Source: an uncultured Catenibacterium sp. (GTDB lineage Bacteria > Bacillota_I > Bacilli_A > Erysipelotrichales > Coprobacillaceae). From it: DNA of 17,322 bases. The position numbers were made by a program, and so were the translations under genes. The notes beneath the pieces were generated by a model. That model worked only from the letters and a program-made list of their open reading frames with translations, was not told the DNA's origin and ran no database searches. The stretch is from NCBI RefSeq assembly GCF_900540665.1, contig NZ_UQGV01000055.1:1-17322 (forward strand), in the 5' to 3' direction. Of the stretch, positions 6,309 through 12,555 are shown one piece after another (position 1 is the stretch's first letter; the number at the start of each line of letters is the position of its first letter).

Positions 6309-6824
6309 ATGTTGAGTATGGTAGAATATGTTTATGAACGTATGCATACATATGAAAATCTAGAAATAGGTATAGATTTCACAATGGGTAATGGTCATGA
6401 TACAAAGGCTTTAATTGAATGCTGCAGGGATGTATATAGTTTTGATATACAAGAAGAAGCACTAAAACATACAAAAGAACTAGTGGGAGATCAAGCACAT
6501 TTAATATGTGATTCTCATGAGAATTTTGATCATTATGTTGAAACGTTTGATATTGGTGTTTTTAATCTAGGTTATTTACCTGAAGGAAATCATAACATTA
6601 CAACAACACTTGATATCACTCAAAGAACTCTCATTAAGGCTATTGAACATATGAAGAAGGTCATCTTTATAACTTGTTATATTGGACATCCTCAGGGTAA
6701 AGAAGAAGCTTTATGGATTGACCATTACGTATCTCGATTAGATACGCATACATTTAATGTATCAAGTTTTAAGATGATGAATAAAAAGAATGCACCTTAT
6801 GTGATAGAAATAGAGAGGAAATAA
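6309..6824 (+). CDS. mnmM: MnmM-type tRNA wobble-uridine methyltransferase (YtqB family)
   Basis: A 171-aa class I SAM-dependent methyltransferase of the rRNA_methylase/YtqB family. B. subtilis YtqB (MnmM) methylates 5-aminomethyl-2-thiouridine at tRNA position 34 to give mnm5s2U. Family motifs are in order: TMGNGHDT (25-32, SAM binding), FDIQ (45-48), SHENF (69-73), FNLGYLPEGNH (85-95) and GHPQGKEE (126-133). Length is normal. The start is ATG at 6309, with AAGGAGA at 6294-6300; an in-frame ATG at 6276 lies in the loop of the preceding terminator and is not credible. The HAD gene follows after 2 bp. Transcription must come through or from before the terminator. Confidence 0.9.
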   Translation: MLSMVEYVYERMHTYENLEIGIDFTMGNGHDTKALIECCRDVYSFDIQEEALKHTKELVGDQAHLICDSHENFDHYVETFDIGVFNLGYLPEGNHNITTTLDITQRTLIKAIEHMKKVIFITCYIGHPQGKEEALWIDHYVSRLDTHTFNVSSFKMMNKKNAPYVIEIERK

Positions 6825-6826
6825 GA

Positions 6827-7441
6827 ATGAAATATAAAGCACTTATTTTTGATATTGATAATACTTTAGTTAATACTCTTGATATGAATATGATTCCATT
6901 ACAGAAGATTATTAAGGAAGAAAAAGGAGAAGAATGGACTTTAGAAGAAGTGTATCATTTTGCATCTTATCCAGGTATGAAAGTCATGGAAGAACTAGAA
7001 GTTCAGGATCCTAAAGAAGTTTATGCAAGATGGGTAAAATATGTTAATGAGTATCAAGCAAGTCCATATGAAGGAATGGATGACGTGTTAAAGACACTGC
7101 ATGAAAAGTTGAGATTTAGCGTTGTCTCTTCTAAGAATAAGAAGCAGTATGATATTGATGTTGTTTCTTTAGGACTTGATGATTATATGGAAGTCGTTGT
7201 ATTAGAAGATGATACTTCAAAGCATAAACCTGATCCAGAACCATTATTATTATGTATAGAACGCTTAGGATTAAATAAGGAAGATATTATTTATATTGGA
7301 GATGCCTATTCAGATCTTCTTGCTTCAAGAAATGCAGGCATTGATTTTGCCTTCGCAAAATGGGGCAGTGTAGAAAGCAAAGATATGAGTGATTCTGACT
7401 ATATTCTAGAGAAGGTAGAAGATTTATTAAGACTCCTTTAA
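6827..7441 (+). CDS. HAD-superfamily hydrolase (phosphoglycolate phosphatase-like)
   Basis: A 204-aa HAD phosphatase. Motif I is FDIDNT with nucleophile D9 and acid/base D11, motif II is VVSSKN (S101/S102), the motif III lysine is K134 in KHKPDP, and motif IV is IGDAYSD (G158, D159, D163). The helical cap (about 16-85) is of the C1 type found in Gph/PpaX-like enzymes. The substrate cannot be told from sequence and is likely a small phosphate ester. The ribosome binding site GAGAGG overlaps the end of mnmM, and the 2-bp gap implies one transcript. Confidence 0.88.
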   Translation: MKYKALIFDIDNTLVNTLDMNMIPLQKIIKEEKGEEWTLEEVYHFASYPGMKVMEELEVQDPKEVYARWVKYVNEYQASPYEGMDDVLKTLHEKLRFSVVSSKNKKQYDIDVVSLGLDDYMEVVVLEDDTSKHKPDPEPLLLCIERLGLNKEDIIYIGDAYSDLLASRNAGIDFAFAKWGSVESKDMSDSDYILEKVEDLLRLL

Positions 7442-7458
7442 GTGTTATAATGTAACAC
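7442..7458 (+). promoter_or_regulatory. Extended -10 promoter of the sirtuin-like gene inside an inverted repeat
   Basis: TGTTATAAT (7443-7451) is an extended -10 element directly after the HAD stop codon. It lies inside the perfect inverted repeat GTGTTA-TAATG-TAACAC (7442-7458). No good -35 box is seen at 17 bp. The repeat could be an operator or a small hairpin at the 5' end of the transcript. Confidence 0.5.
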
Positions 7459-7473
7459 AAGGAGATGATAGTG

Positions 7474-8031
7474 ATGAAGATAATCGCATTTACAGGTGCG
7501 GGAATATCTAAACAGAGTAATATTCCTACATTTATGGAAAGACCTGATGTCAGAGAAAAACTATTTAGAAGTTATGCTCAAAGACATCATGAAGAATACA
7601 ATGAAGTTATTAGACAATTAAAAAAGAATATGAATTGTGCAAAACCAAATGATGCACATTATGCCTTGGCAGAGTATCATATTCCTATTATCACAATGAA
7701 TATTGATGGATTACATAGACTTGCTGGAAGTGATGCATTAGAACTACATGGTGGTTTACCTGAAGATGATGAAATGGATATAGCTTATTCTTTATACAAT
7801 AAGCCAGTTCTTTATGGTGATCCAGCACCAAACTATCAATTAGCCTATGAGATGGTTTATACATTACAACCAGGAGATATATTTTTAGTAGTTGGATGTT
7901 CTTTCCATACTGGTATATCTGTTGATTTAAGAGAAGTCGCTAAGTCTAGAGGTGCACGTATTATTGAGATACAAGAAGATGCAGCACATAATGTAAGAAA
8001 AGTATTGGAAGAATTATTAAATAATAATTAA
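7474..8031 (+). CDS. Minimal sirtuin-like NAD-binding protein lacking the zinc ribbon
   Basis: A 185-aa Sir2-fold protein, well short of the usual ~240 aa. Recognisable motifs are GAGIS...SNIPTF (8-20), TMNIDGLH (74-81), LHGG with the would-be catalytic H92, YGDPAP (114-119), VVGCS (139-143) and the C-terminal RIIEI strand. The four-cysteine zinc module that normally follows the catalytic His is absent: only 21 residues separate H92 from YGDPAP, and the only cysteines are C55 and C142. Canonical residues are changed: SGIPDFR is SNIPTFM, TQNID is TMNID, and GTS is GCS. It may be a deacylase or ADP-ribosylase variant or only bind NAD; activity is uncertain. ATG at 7474 fits AAGGAG at 7459-7464; the ATG at 7465 directly abuts that site. 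Confidence 0.82.
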   Translation: MKIIAFTGAGISKQSNIPTFMERPDVREKLFRSYAQRHHEEYNEVIRQLKKNMNCAKPNDAHYALAEYHIPIITMNIDGLHRLAGSDALELHGGLPEDDEMDIAYSLYNKPVLYGDPAPNYQLAYEMVYTLQPGDIFLVVGCSFHTGISVDLREVAKSRGARIIEIQEDAAHNVRKVLEELLNNN

Positions 8032-8068
8032 CTATTTAATATAAAAAAGAAATGGAGGAATTATTGAT

Positions 8069-8362
8069 ATGCAAATACCGTTGTTATTATGTGCGATTTT
8101 ATTTATAGTTATTTCTATTTCTTTATATTTTGGAAAAGGTTTAAATATGATTGCTGGATATAATGATTTAAGCCAAGGTGATAAAGAGAAAATAAATAGG
8201 ATAAGATTATGCAGGATGTTGGCGGTAACACTTGATATCACTGCGATCATTTTAATATTAGGTGCGTATTCTATTATTAGTATAAATGATACAATGATTT
8301 TAGGTGTTATCCTACTAATTGTAGGAACTGTATTGAGCAATGTTGTTTCCAAAAATAAGTGA
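8069..8362 (+). CDS. DUF3784-like small membrane protein
   Basis: A 97-aa protein with three hydrophobic segments (about 3-20, 50-70 and 74-93). The short loop after the first contains LNMIAGYNDLSQGDKEKINR, which resembles the GYN...S...EK signature of DUF3784 proteins common in gut Bacillota. No function is known to me. GGAGGAATTATTGATATG gives a clear ribosome binding site. An opposite-strand open frame over the same bases has no such site and is a shadow. Composition is more AT-rich than the neighbours, and the only two Gln codons are both CAA. Confidence 0.72.
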   Translation: MQIPLLLCAILFIVISISLYFGKGLNMIAGYNDLSQGDKEKINRIRLCRMLAVTLDITAIILILGAYSIISINDTMILGVILLIVGTVLSNVVSKNK

Positions 8363-8368
8363 ATCAAT

Positions 8369-8377
8369 TGCTATAAA
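8369..8377 (+). promoter_or_regulatory. Extended -10 promoter before the DUF1284-like gene
   Basis: TGCTATAAA is an extended -10 element, one base off TATAAT, 36 bp before the ATG at 8413. No clear -35 box is seen at normal spacing. Confidence 0.45.
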
Positions 8378-8412
8378 AATATTGGGAGAATTAATGAAAG
8401 GAAGATTGATTA

Positions 8413-8868
8413 ATGGGCTCGATTTTAATTAAACCACATCATTTTATTGATGTTATTAAATTATATGGATCGGGGATAGATAGATTTGTTCCTGATGAAA
8501 AAATGGGACATGATTTTTATAGGGTTGCTAATGAAATTATTGAAAACCCATCTGTTGATTTAAAATTAACAATCGGTGGAGATGACATTTGTAAACCTTG
8601 TAAAAAGTATCATGAACAATGTGTTGATCCATTAACGCATATACAAGGATATACTAGTAAAGATGTTTATAATAAAACTTTAGATAAACGAATTATAAAA
8701 TTATATAACTTAAATGATGAATATTATACTGCAAAACAATTATGCTCTATAATTCAAAATAATAAAGAATATATCTTTGAAGTTTGGGATGAAGAAGATG
8801 ATGAAGTAACACAAAAAAGATATGAATTATTTTTACAAGGGGCTTATAAATTTTTAGATAACATTTAA
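8413..8868 (+). CDS. DUF1284-like cysteine/histidine protein
   Basis: A 151-aa soluble protein. The N-terminal IKPHHFID (6-13) and the GDDICKPC motif with C60 and C63, followed by C70, resemble the RPHH...DDIC..C...C pattern of DUF1284, described as putative iron-sulfur or metal-binding proteins. The match is to motifs only, and the C-terminal half (acidic, EVWDEEDDE) is not recognised. AAAGGAAG at 8397-8404 lies 8 nt before the ATG. Gln is always CAA and Lys almost always AAA, unlike the CAG/AAG-rich genes to the left and right, which suggests a different origin. Function unknown. Confidence 0.7.
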   Translation: MGSILIKPHHFIDVIKLYGSGIDRFVPDEKMGHDFYRVANEIIENPSVDLKLTIGGDDICKPCKKYHEQCVDPLTHIQGYTSKDVYNKTLDKRIIKLYNLNDEYYTAKQLCSIIQNNKEYIFEVWDEEDDEVTQKRYELFLQGAYKFLDNI

Positions 8869-8888
8869 AGAATAAAATATAGGAAGAT

Positions 8889-9791
8889 GTGATTGAATTG
8901 TCAAAAAAGGAAAAAGCTTATTTTCATTTACCGGGATTATTTGAATTCTATGAACTATATAAAGTCTTTTTACCATTATTCTATCATCATCGTGAATACT
9001 TTTATGACTGGTGTGAAATAGGTTCTATTTATGGTGCTCCAATGGACTGCTTATGGGGTGGAGGAAGATTAGGAGAAGGAGAAGATAATCCTCGTGAGGT
9101 ATTAGACCTGATGAAGACATATCATATTTCTGCAAGACTTACTTTTAGTAACTCTATGCTAGAAGAAGAACATCTCTTAGATCCTAAATGCAATACATTA
9201 TGTAGATTATTTAATGAAGCAGGCAACAATGGTGTGATTGTACACTCTGATCTCTTATTACACTATCTAATGGAGAAATATCCACACCTTTATTTTGTCT
9301 CTTCTACTACTAAAGTCATCACTGACTTTAATCAATTCGAAGAAGAATGTAGAAGAGAAGAATTCCGTTATGTTGTACCTGATTTTCGTTTGAATAAGCA
9401 ATTTAAATTATTATCTACAATCAAGCAGAAGGATAAAGTAGAATTCTTATGTAATGAATGCTGTTATGTAGGATGTCAGGATAGAAAGAAATGTTATGAA
9501 ACGGTGAGTTTACAGAATTTAGCTAAAGATATACCTGATCATATTTGTCATGCACCTCATGCTCAACAAGGCTATCGTTTCTCTCGTGCCATGCATAATC
9601 CTTCGTTTATTAGTATTGAAGACATACAGTCTATTTATAGACCATTAGGTTTTACACAGTTTAAGATAGAAGGTAGAAGTCTAGGCAGTGCTCTTGTATT
9701 AGAGTTTCTGTTATATTATTTGGTTAAGCCAGAATATTCAATTCATGTGAGAGAAGAAATCTATCTCGATAATATGCTTGATCTCTTTTAG
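8889..9791 (+). CDS. U32-like (peptidase U32 family) TIM-barrel protein with Cys cluster
   Basis: About 300 aa. The layout resembles U32-type proteins: an early GSIYGAP...GGGR segment (45-60), SARLTFSNS (81-89), a YPHLYFVSSTTKV segment (131-143), VVPDFRLNKQFKLL (162-175), then FLCNECCYVGCQDRKKCYE (187-204) as in the 'NE.C...C' region of the family. Cysteines 188, 191, 192, 196 and 202 are tightly packed, with C220 nearby. Related U32 proteins (UbiU/V, RlhA, TrhP) use Cys-rich sites for Fe-S clusters or RNA and quinone modification. What this one does is unknown. The C terminus (KIEGRS...KPEY) also fits the family. The start is unclear: GTG at 8889 is close behind AGGA (8881-8884); TTG at 8898 is the alternative. 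Confidence 0.72.
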   Translation: MIELSKKEKAYFHLPGLFEFYELYKVFLPLFYHHREYFYDWCEIGSIYGAPMDCLWGGGRLGEGEDNPREVLDLMKTYHISARLTFSNSMLEEEHLLDPKCNTLCRLFNEAGNNGVIVHSDLLLHYLMEKYPHLYFVSSTTKVITDFNQFEEECRREEFRYVVPDFRLNKQFKLLSTIKQKDKVEFLCNECCYVGCQDRKKCYETVSLQNLAKDIPDHICHAPHAQQGYRFSRAMHNPSFISIEDIQSIYRPLGFTQFKIEGRSLGSALVLEFLLYYLVKPEYSIHVREEIYLDNMLDLF

Positions 9792-9792
9792 G

Positions 9793-9801
9793 TGCTATAA
9801 T
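9793..9801 (+). promoter_or_regulatory. Extended -10 promoter of the M42 peptidase gene
   Basis: A perfect extended -10 TGCTATAAT lies just after the stop of the U32-like gene. The in-frame ATG at 9800 sits within this box, so transcripts from here start after it and translation must begin at 9824. Confidence 0.65.
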
Positions 9802-9823
9802 GAATAAGAAAGAGAGGTTTCAT

Positions 9824-10852
9824 ATGAACGCATTAAAAGTAATGGAATTTGCGAAAGAACTGCTTTTAATTGATTCTCCTACAGGATATACAAAAGCAGT
9901 CATTGATTTTTATGAAAAGGAAGTAAAAGCCTTAGGTTATGAAACGATGCATACCAATAAAGGTAATCTGATTATTAAGGTACCTGGTATGAAACATCAT
10001 ACAAAGGCATTATGTGCTCATGTTGATACTTTAGGCTTAATGGTAAGAAGCATCAAAGAAGATGGTACGCTAGCATTTACTTTAGTAGGAGGCCCTATTG
10101 TTCCTACACTAGATGGTGAATATTGTAAAATAGTAACAAGAGATGGAAGAACTTATACAGGAACAATTCTTTCTAATTCTCCAAGTGCACATGTCTACGA
10201 TGATTCTAAGAATGCCCCTAGAACTGATATGACAATGCATGTACGTATTGATGAATGTGTGTCATCTAAGAAGGAAGTAGAAGAATTAGGTATCATGCCA
10301 GGCGATTATATCTGTATTGATCCTAAAACAACAATTACTCCAAGCGGCTTTATTAAATCTAGATTCTTAGATGATAAACTCAGCGTAGCTATTCTATATG
10401 GCTTATTAAAGACAATGAAGGAAGAATTCATTATTCCTCATGATACTTGGTATTTCTTGATTTCTACTTATGAAGAAGTAGGACATGGATGTTCTTATAT
10501 TCCAGAAGAAATTGAAGAGGTTATTGCAGTGGATATGGGATGTATTGGTAAAGACTTGAGCTGCACTGAAAGAGATGTTTCTATCTGTGCGAAGGATTCT
10601 AGTGGTCCTTATGACTATCAGATGACAACAACACTTATCAATCTTGCGAAAGATAATGAATTATCTTATGCAGTTGATATTTATCCGTTCTATAGCTCTG
10701 ATGTCTCTGCATCTTTAAGAGGTGGCCAGGATATTAGAGGCGCATTAATAGGTCCAGGTGTGGCTGCAAGTCATGGTATGGAACGTTCACATGTGGATGC
10801 AGTAGAGAACACATTGAAGCTGTTAATTGCTTATATGACAAAAAAAGACTGA
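9824..10852 (+). CDS. M42-family metallo-aminopeptidase
   Basis: A 342-aa cytoplasmic dinuclear-metal aminopeptidase of the FrvX/PepA-like M42 family, which trims free peptides. Metal and catalytic residues are in order: H66 and D68 (AHVDT), D183 (FLDDKLS), E217/E218 (YEEVGHG), D237 (VDMG) and the C-terminal His region ASHGMERSH (H317/H323). The inserted beta domain lies at about 75-175. The start is ATG at 9824 with AGAGAGG 6 nt upstream; the ATG at 9800 is inside the -10 box. The stop codon is embedded in the terminator stem. Substrate preference cannot be read from sequence. Confidence 0.92.
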   Translation: MNALKVMEFAKELLLIDSPTGYTKAVIDFYEKEVKALGYETMHTNKGNLIIKVPGMKHHTKALCAHVDTLGLMVRSIKEDGTLAFTLVGGPIVPTLDGEYCKIVTRDGRTYTGTILSNSPSAHVYDDSKNAPRTDMTMHVRIDECVSSKKEVEELGIMPGDYICIDPKTTITPSGFIKSRFLDDKLSVAILYGLLKTMKEEFIIPHDTWYFLISTYEEVGHGCSYIPEEIEEVIAVDMGCIGKDLSCTERDVSICAKDSSGPYDYQMTTTLINLAKDNELSYAVDIYPFYSSDVSASLRGGQDIRGALIGPGVAASHGMERSHVDAVENTLKLLIAYMTKKD

Positions 10853-10874
10853 TGCTTATTGCATCAGCCTTTTT
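10849..10874. terminator. Bidirectional terminator between the M42 peptidase and csp genes
   Basis: CTGATGC and GCATCAG (10849-10855 / 10861-10867) form a 7-bp perfect stem with loop TTATT. T5 follows at 10870-10874 for the plus strand, and A6 at 10841-10846 gives a U tract for the minus strand. It serves the convergent genes on both sides. Confidence 0.88.
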
Positions 10875-10886
10875 CTTTTATGATGA

Positions 10887-11090
10887 TTATTCAACTACTG
10901 TAACGTTAGCTGCCTGTGGTCCACGATCGCCTTCAACAACGTCAAATTCAACAGTCTGGCCTTCTTCTAGAGTCTTGTATCCATCAGCGTTGATTGCAGA
11001 GAAATGAACAAAGATATCTTTGCTCTGTCCTTCTACTGTAATGAATCCATAACCTTTTTCAGCCTTAAACCATTTTACTTTACCTGTCAT
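10887..11090 (-). CDS. Cold-shock protein (CspA family)
   Basis: A 67-aa single cold-shock domain that binds single-stranded RNA and DNA and keeps mRNA unstructured. RNP1 is KGYGFI (12-17) and RNP2 is DIFVHF (25-30); the GKVKWFKAEKGYGFI start and the GPQAANV end are typical. Length is exactly that of the family. The start is ATG at 11090 with AGGAGGT 7 nt upstream; the frame extends to 11123, but those codons contain the ribosome binding site. It is a single gene with its own -10 box upstream and the shared terminator downstream. Temperature control is usual for the family but not shown here. Confidence 0.97.
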   Translation of the reverse strand: MTGKVKWFKAEKGYGFITVEGQSKDIFVHFSAINADGYKTLEEGQTVEFDVVEGDRGPQAANVTVVE

Positions 11091-11131
11091 CTGACATACC
11101 TCCTGTAAATTGCAATACATCAAGCAACTTT

Positions 11132-11137
11132 ATTATA
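11132..11137 (-). promoter_or_regulatory. -10 box of the csp gene
   Basis: A perfect TATAAT on the minus strand, 41 bp before the csp start codon. The -35 position (GTACAC, 11160-11155) is poor. The implied leader of about 35 nt is short for a cold-shock gene, so a further promoter upstream is possible. Confidence 0.45.
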
Positions 11138-11278
11138 GGCTTTTGCAATCGATAGTGTACTACTGATAAAAAACCAATACAAAATGTCCTGTGTAACTGC
11201 TATATATATCATATCACATGTGTAAAATAATAACAAGAAAAATGGAAATTCAAGACGTAATATGTTATGCTTTTTTTG

Positions 11279-11306
11279 TTGACAAAGAATAGAAAATTCT
11301 TAGAAT
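11279..11306 (+). promoter_or_regulatory. Promoter of the M29 peptidase/prfC operon
   Basis: A perfect TTGACA (11279-11284) and TAGAAT (11301-11306) at 16 bp. It is the best protein-gene promoter in the window. The predicted transcription start near 11313 excludes the ATG at 11308 as a start codon. Confidence 0.85.
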
Positions 11307-11328
11307 AATGGAGATGGGGTGTAATGAT

Positions 11329-12546
11329 ATGATGAATAAATATGCTGAATTGATAGTGAAAAAAGGCGTTAATCTTCAAAAAGGTCAGAAACTTGTTGTC
11401 ACTGCTGATGTTGAATGTGCTTCTCTTGTGAAAGCAATTGCGAAAGAAGCCTATAAAGCAGGAGCTCAGGATGTAATTGCCCATTATGTAGATGAAGATA
11501 TTACAAGACTTAGATATGAACATAATGAGGTTGATTACTTCAAAAATGTGCCTGATTATCTTGTGGAGTTACGTAATAAGTATGCTTTAGAACATGCGGC
11601 TGTAGTCACTATTACATCAGAAAATCCTGATGGATTTAAAGGAATTGATCCTTTAAAGATGGCAACATACAGTAAAGCAATGCATGAACAGGCTAAGACA
11701 TTCTATGATCATTTAGATCTAGGTATTGACCGCTGGTGTATTGTTGGAGCACCTTCTCTTAAGTGGGCGAATAAGGTATTTCCTGATATGAATAATCAGG
11801 AGGCTATAGAAGCCTTGTGGAAAGCTATTTATCATGTATGTTATGTAGATACAAAAGATCCTTTAAATGCCTGGGAAATGCATCGTGCGTCTTTTGAAAA
11901 ACGTGTTAAGACACTTAATGAGATGGCTATTGACTACTTACATTATACAAATAGTCTAGGAACTGATTTAAAAGTATATATGAATAAAGATTATTTGTTT
12001 GCAGGTGGAGGAAGTTTTACAACTGATGGAGTTTATTCTTTCCCTAATATGCCTACAGAAGAAATCTTCACTTCTCCAGACTATCGAAAGACAGAAGGTA
12101 TTGTTTATTCTTCATTACCACTTAACCATGGTGGTTCACTCGTTAATGATTTTTATATTCGATTTAAGGAAGGTCGTGTTGTAGACTTTGATGCTAAGAC
12201 AGGTAAAGATGTACTTGCAAGCATCATTGATACTGATGATGGGGCTCATTATTTAGGTGAAGCAGCACTCGTACCTGTTGATTCTCCTATATCAGAAATG
12301 GGGCTATTATTCTATAACACATTATTTGATGAGAATGCAGCATGTCATCTTGCTCTTGGAAAAGGCTTTAATGAATGTATTAAGGGCGGTTATGAGATGA
12401 CTAAAGAAGAATTATATAAACATGGTGTCAATGATTCATTCACACATGTTGATTTTATGATTGGGACAAAAGACCTTGACATTGAAGCTGTTACTAATGA
12501 TGGAAAAACAGTGCAGATCTTCAAGAATGGTCGATTCGTAATTTAA
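11329..12546 (+). CDS. M29-family aminopeptidase (AmpS/PepS-like)
   Basis: A 405-aa cytoplasmic metallo-aminopeptidase that removes N-terminal residues from peptides. Metal and catalytic residues line up with the M29 enzymes of Thermus: E245 (PTEEIF), E311 (GEAALVP), H340 (DENAACHLALG), H373 and D375 (THVDFMIG). The N-terminal domain begins with YAELIVKKGVNLQKGQ, typical of AmpS. Two adjacent ATG codons (11329, 11332) are candidates; GGGGTG at 11317-11322 gives 6 or 9 nt spacing and I take the first. It leads an operon with prfC: its TAA overlaps the prfC ribosome binding site. Confidence 0.93.
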   Translation: MMNKYAELIVKKGVNLQKGQKLVVTADVECASLVKAIAKEAYKAGAQDVIAHYVDEDITRLRYEHNEVDYFKNVPDYLVELRNKYALEHAAVVTITSENPDGFKGIDPLKMATYSKAMHEQAKTFYDHLDLGIDRWCIVGAPSLKWANKVFPDMNNQEAIEALWKAIYHVCYVDTKDPLNAWEMHRASFEKRVKTLNEMAIDYLHYTNSLGTDLKVYMNKDYLFAGGGSFTTDGVYSFPNMPTEEIFTSPDYRKTEGIVYSSLPLNHGGSLVNDFYIRFKEGRVVDFDAKTGKDVLASIIDTDDGAHYLGEAALVPVDSPISEMGLLFYNTLFDENAACHLALGKGFNECIKGGYEMTKEELYKHGVNDSFTHVDFMIGTKDLDIEAVTNDGKTVQIFKNGRFVI

Positions 12547-12555
12547 GGAGGCTAT

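Noticed and set aside
8032..8367. Minus-strand open frame of 111 aa opposite the DUF3784-like gene
   Set aside because: It has no ribosome binding site, its hydrophobicity is the mirror of the plus-strand membrane segments, and the plus-strand frame has a strong GGAGG site and family-like motif.
7474..8868. Sir2-like gene with adjacent membrane protein as an anti-phage defence cassette
   Set aside because: Known Sir2 defence systems fuse or pair Sir2 with sensor, TIR, SLOG or Argonaute/HerA partners; none is present here, and separate promoters precede the genes.
11211..11222. CACATGTG palindrome upstream of the M29 peptidase promoter
   Set aside because: An 8-bp palindrome in AT-rich intergenic DNA is expected by chance and lies about 60 bp from the -35 box with no second copy.
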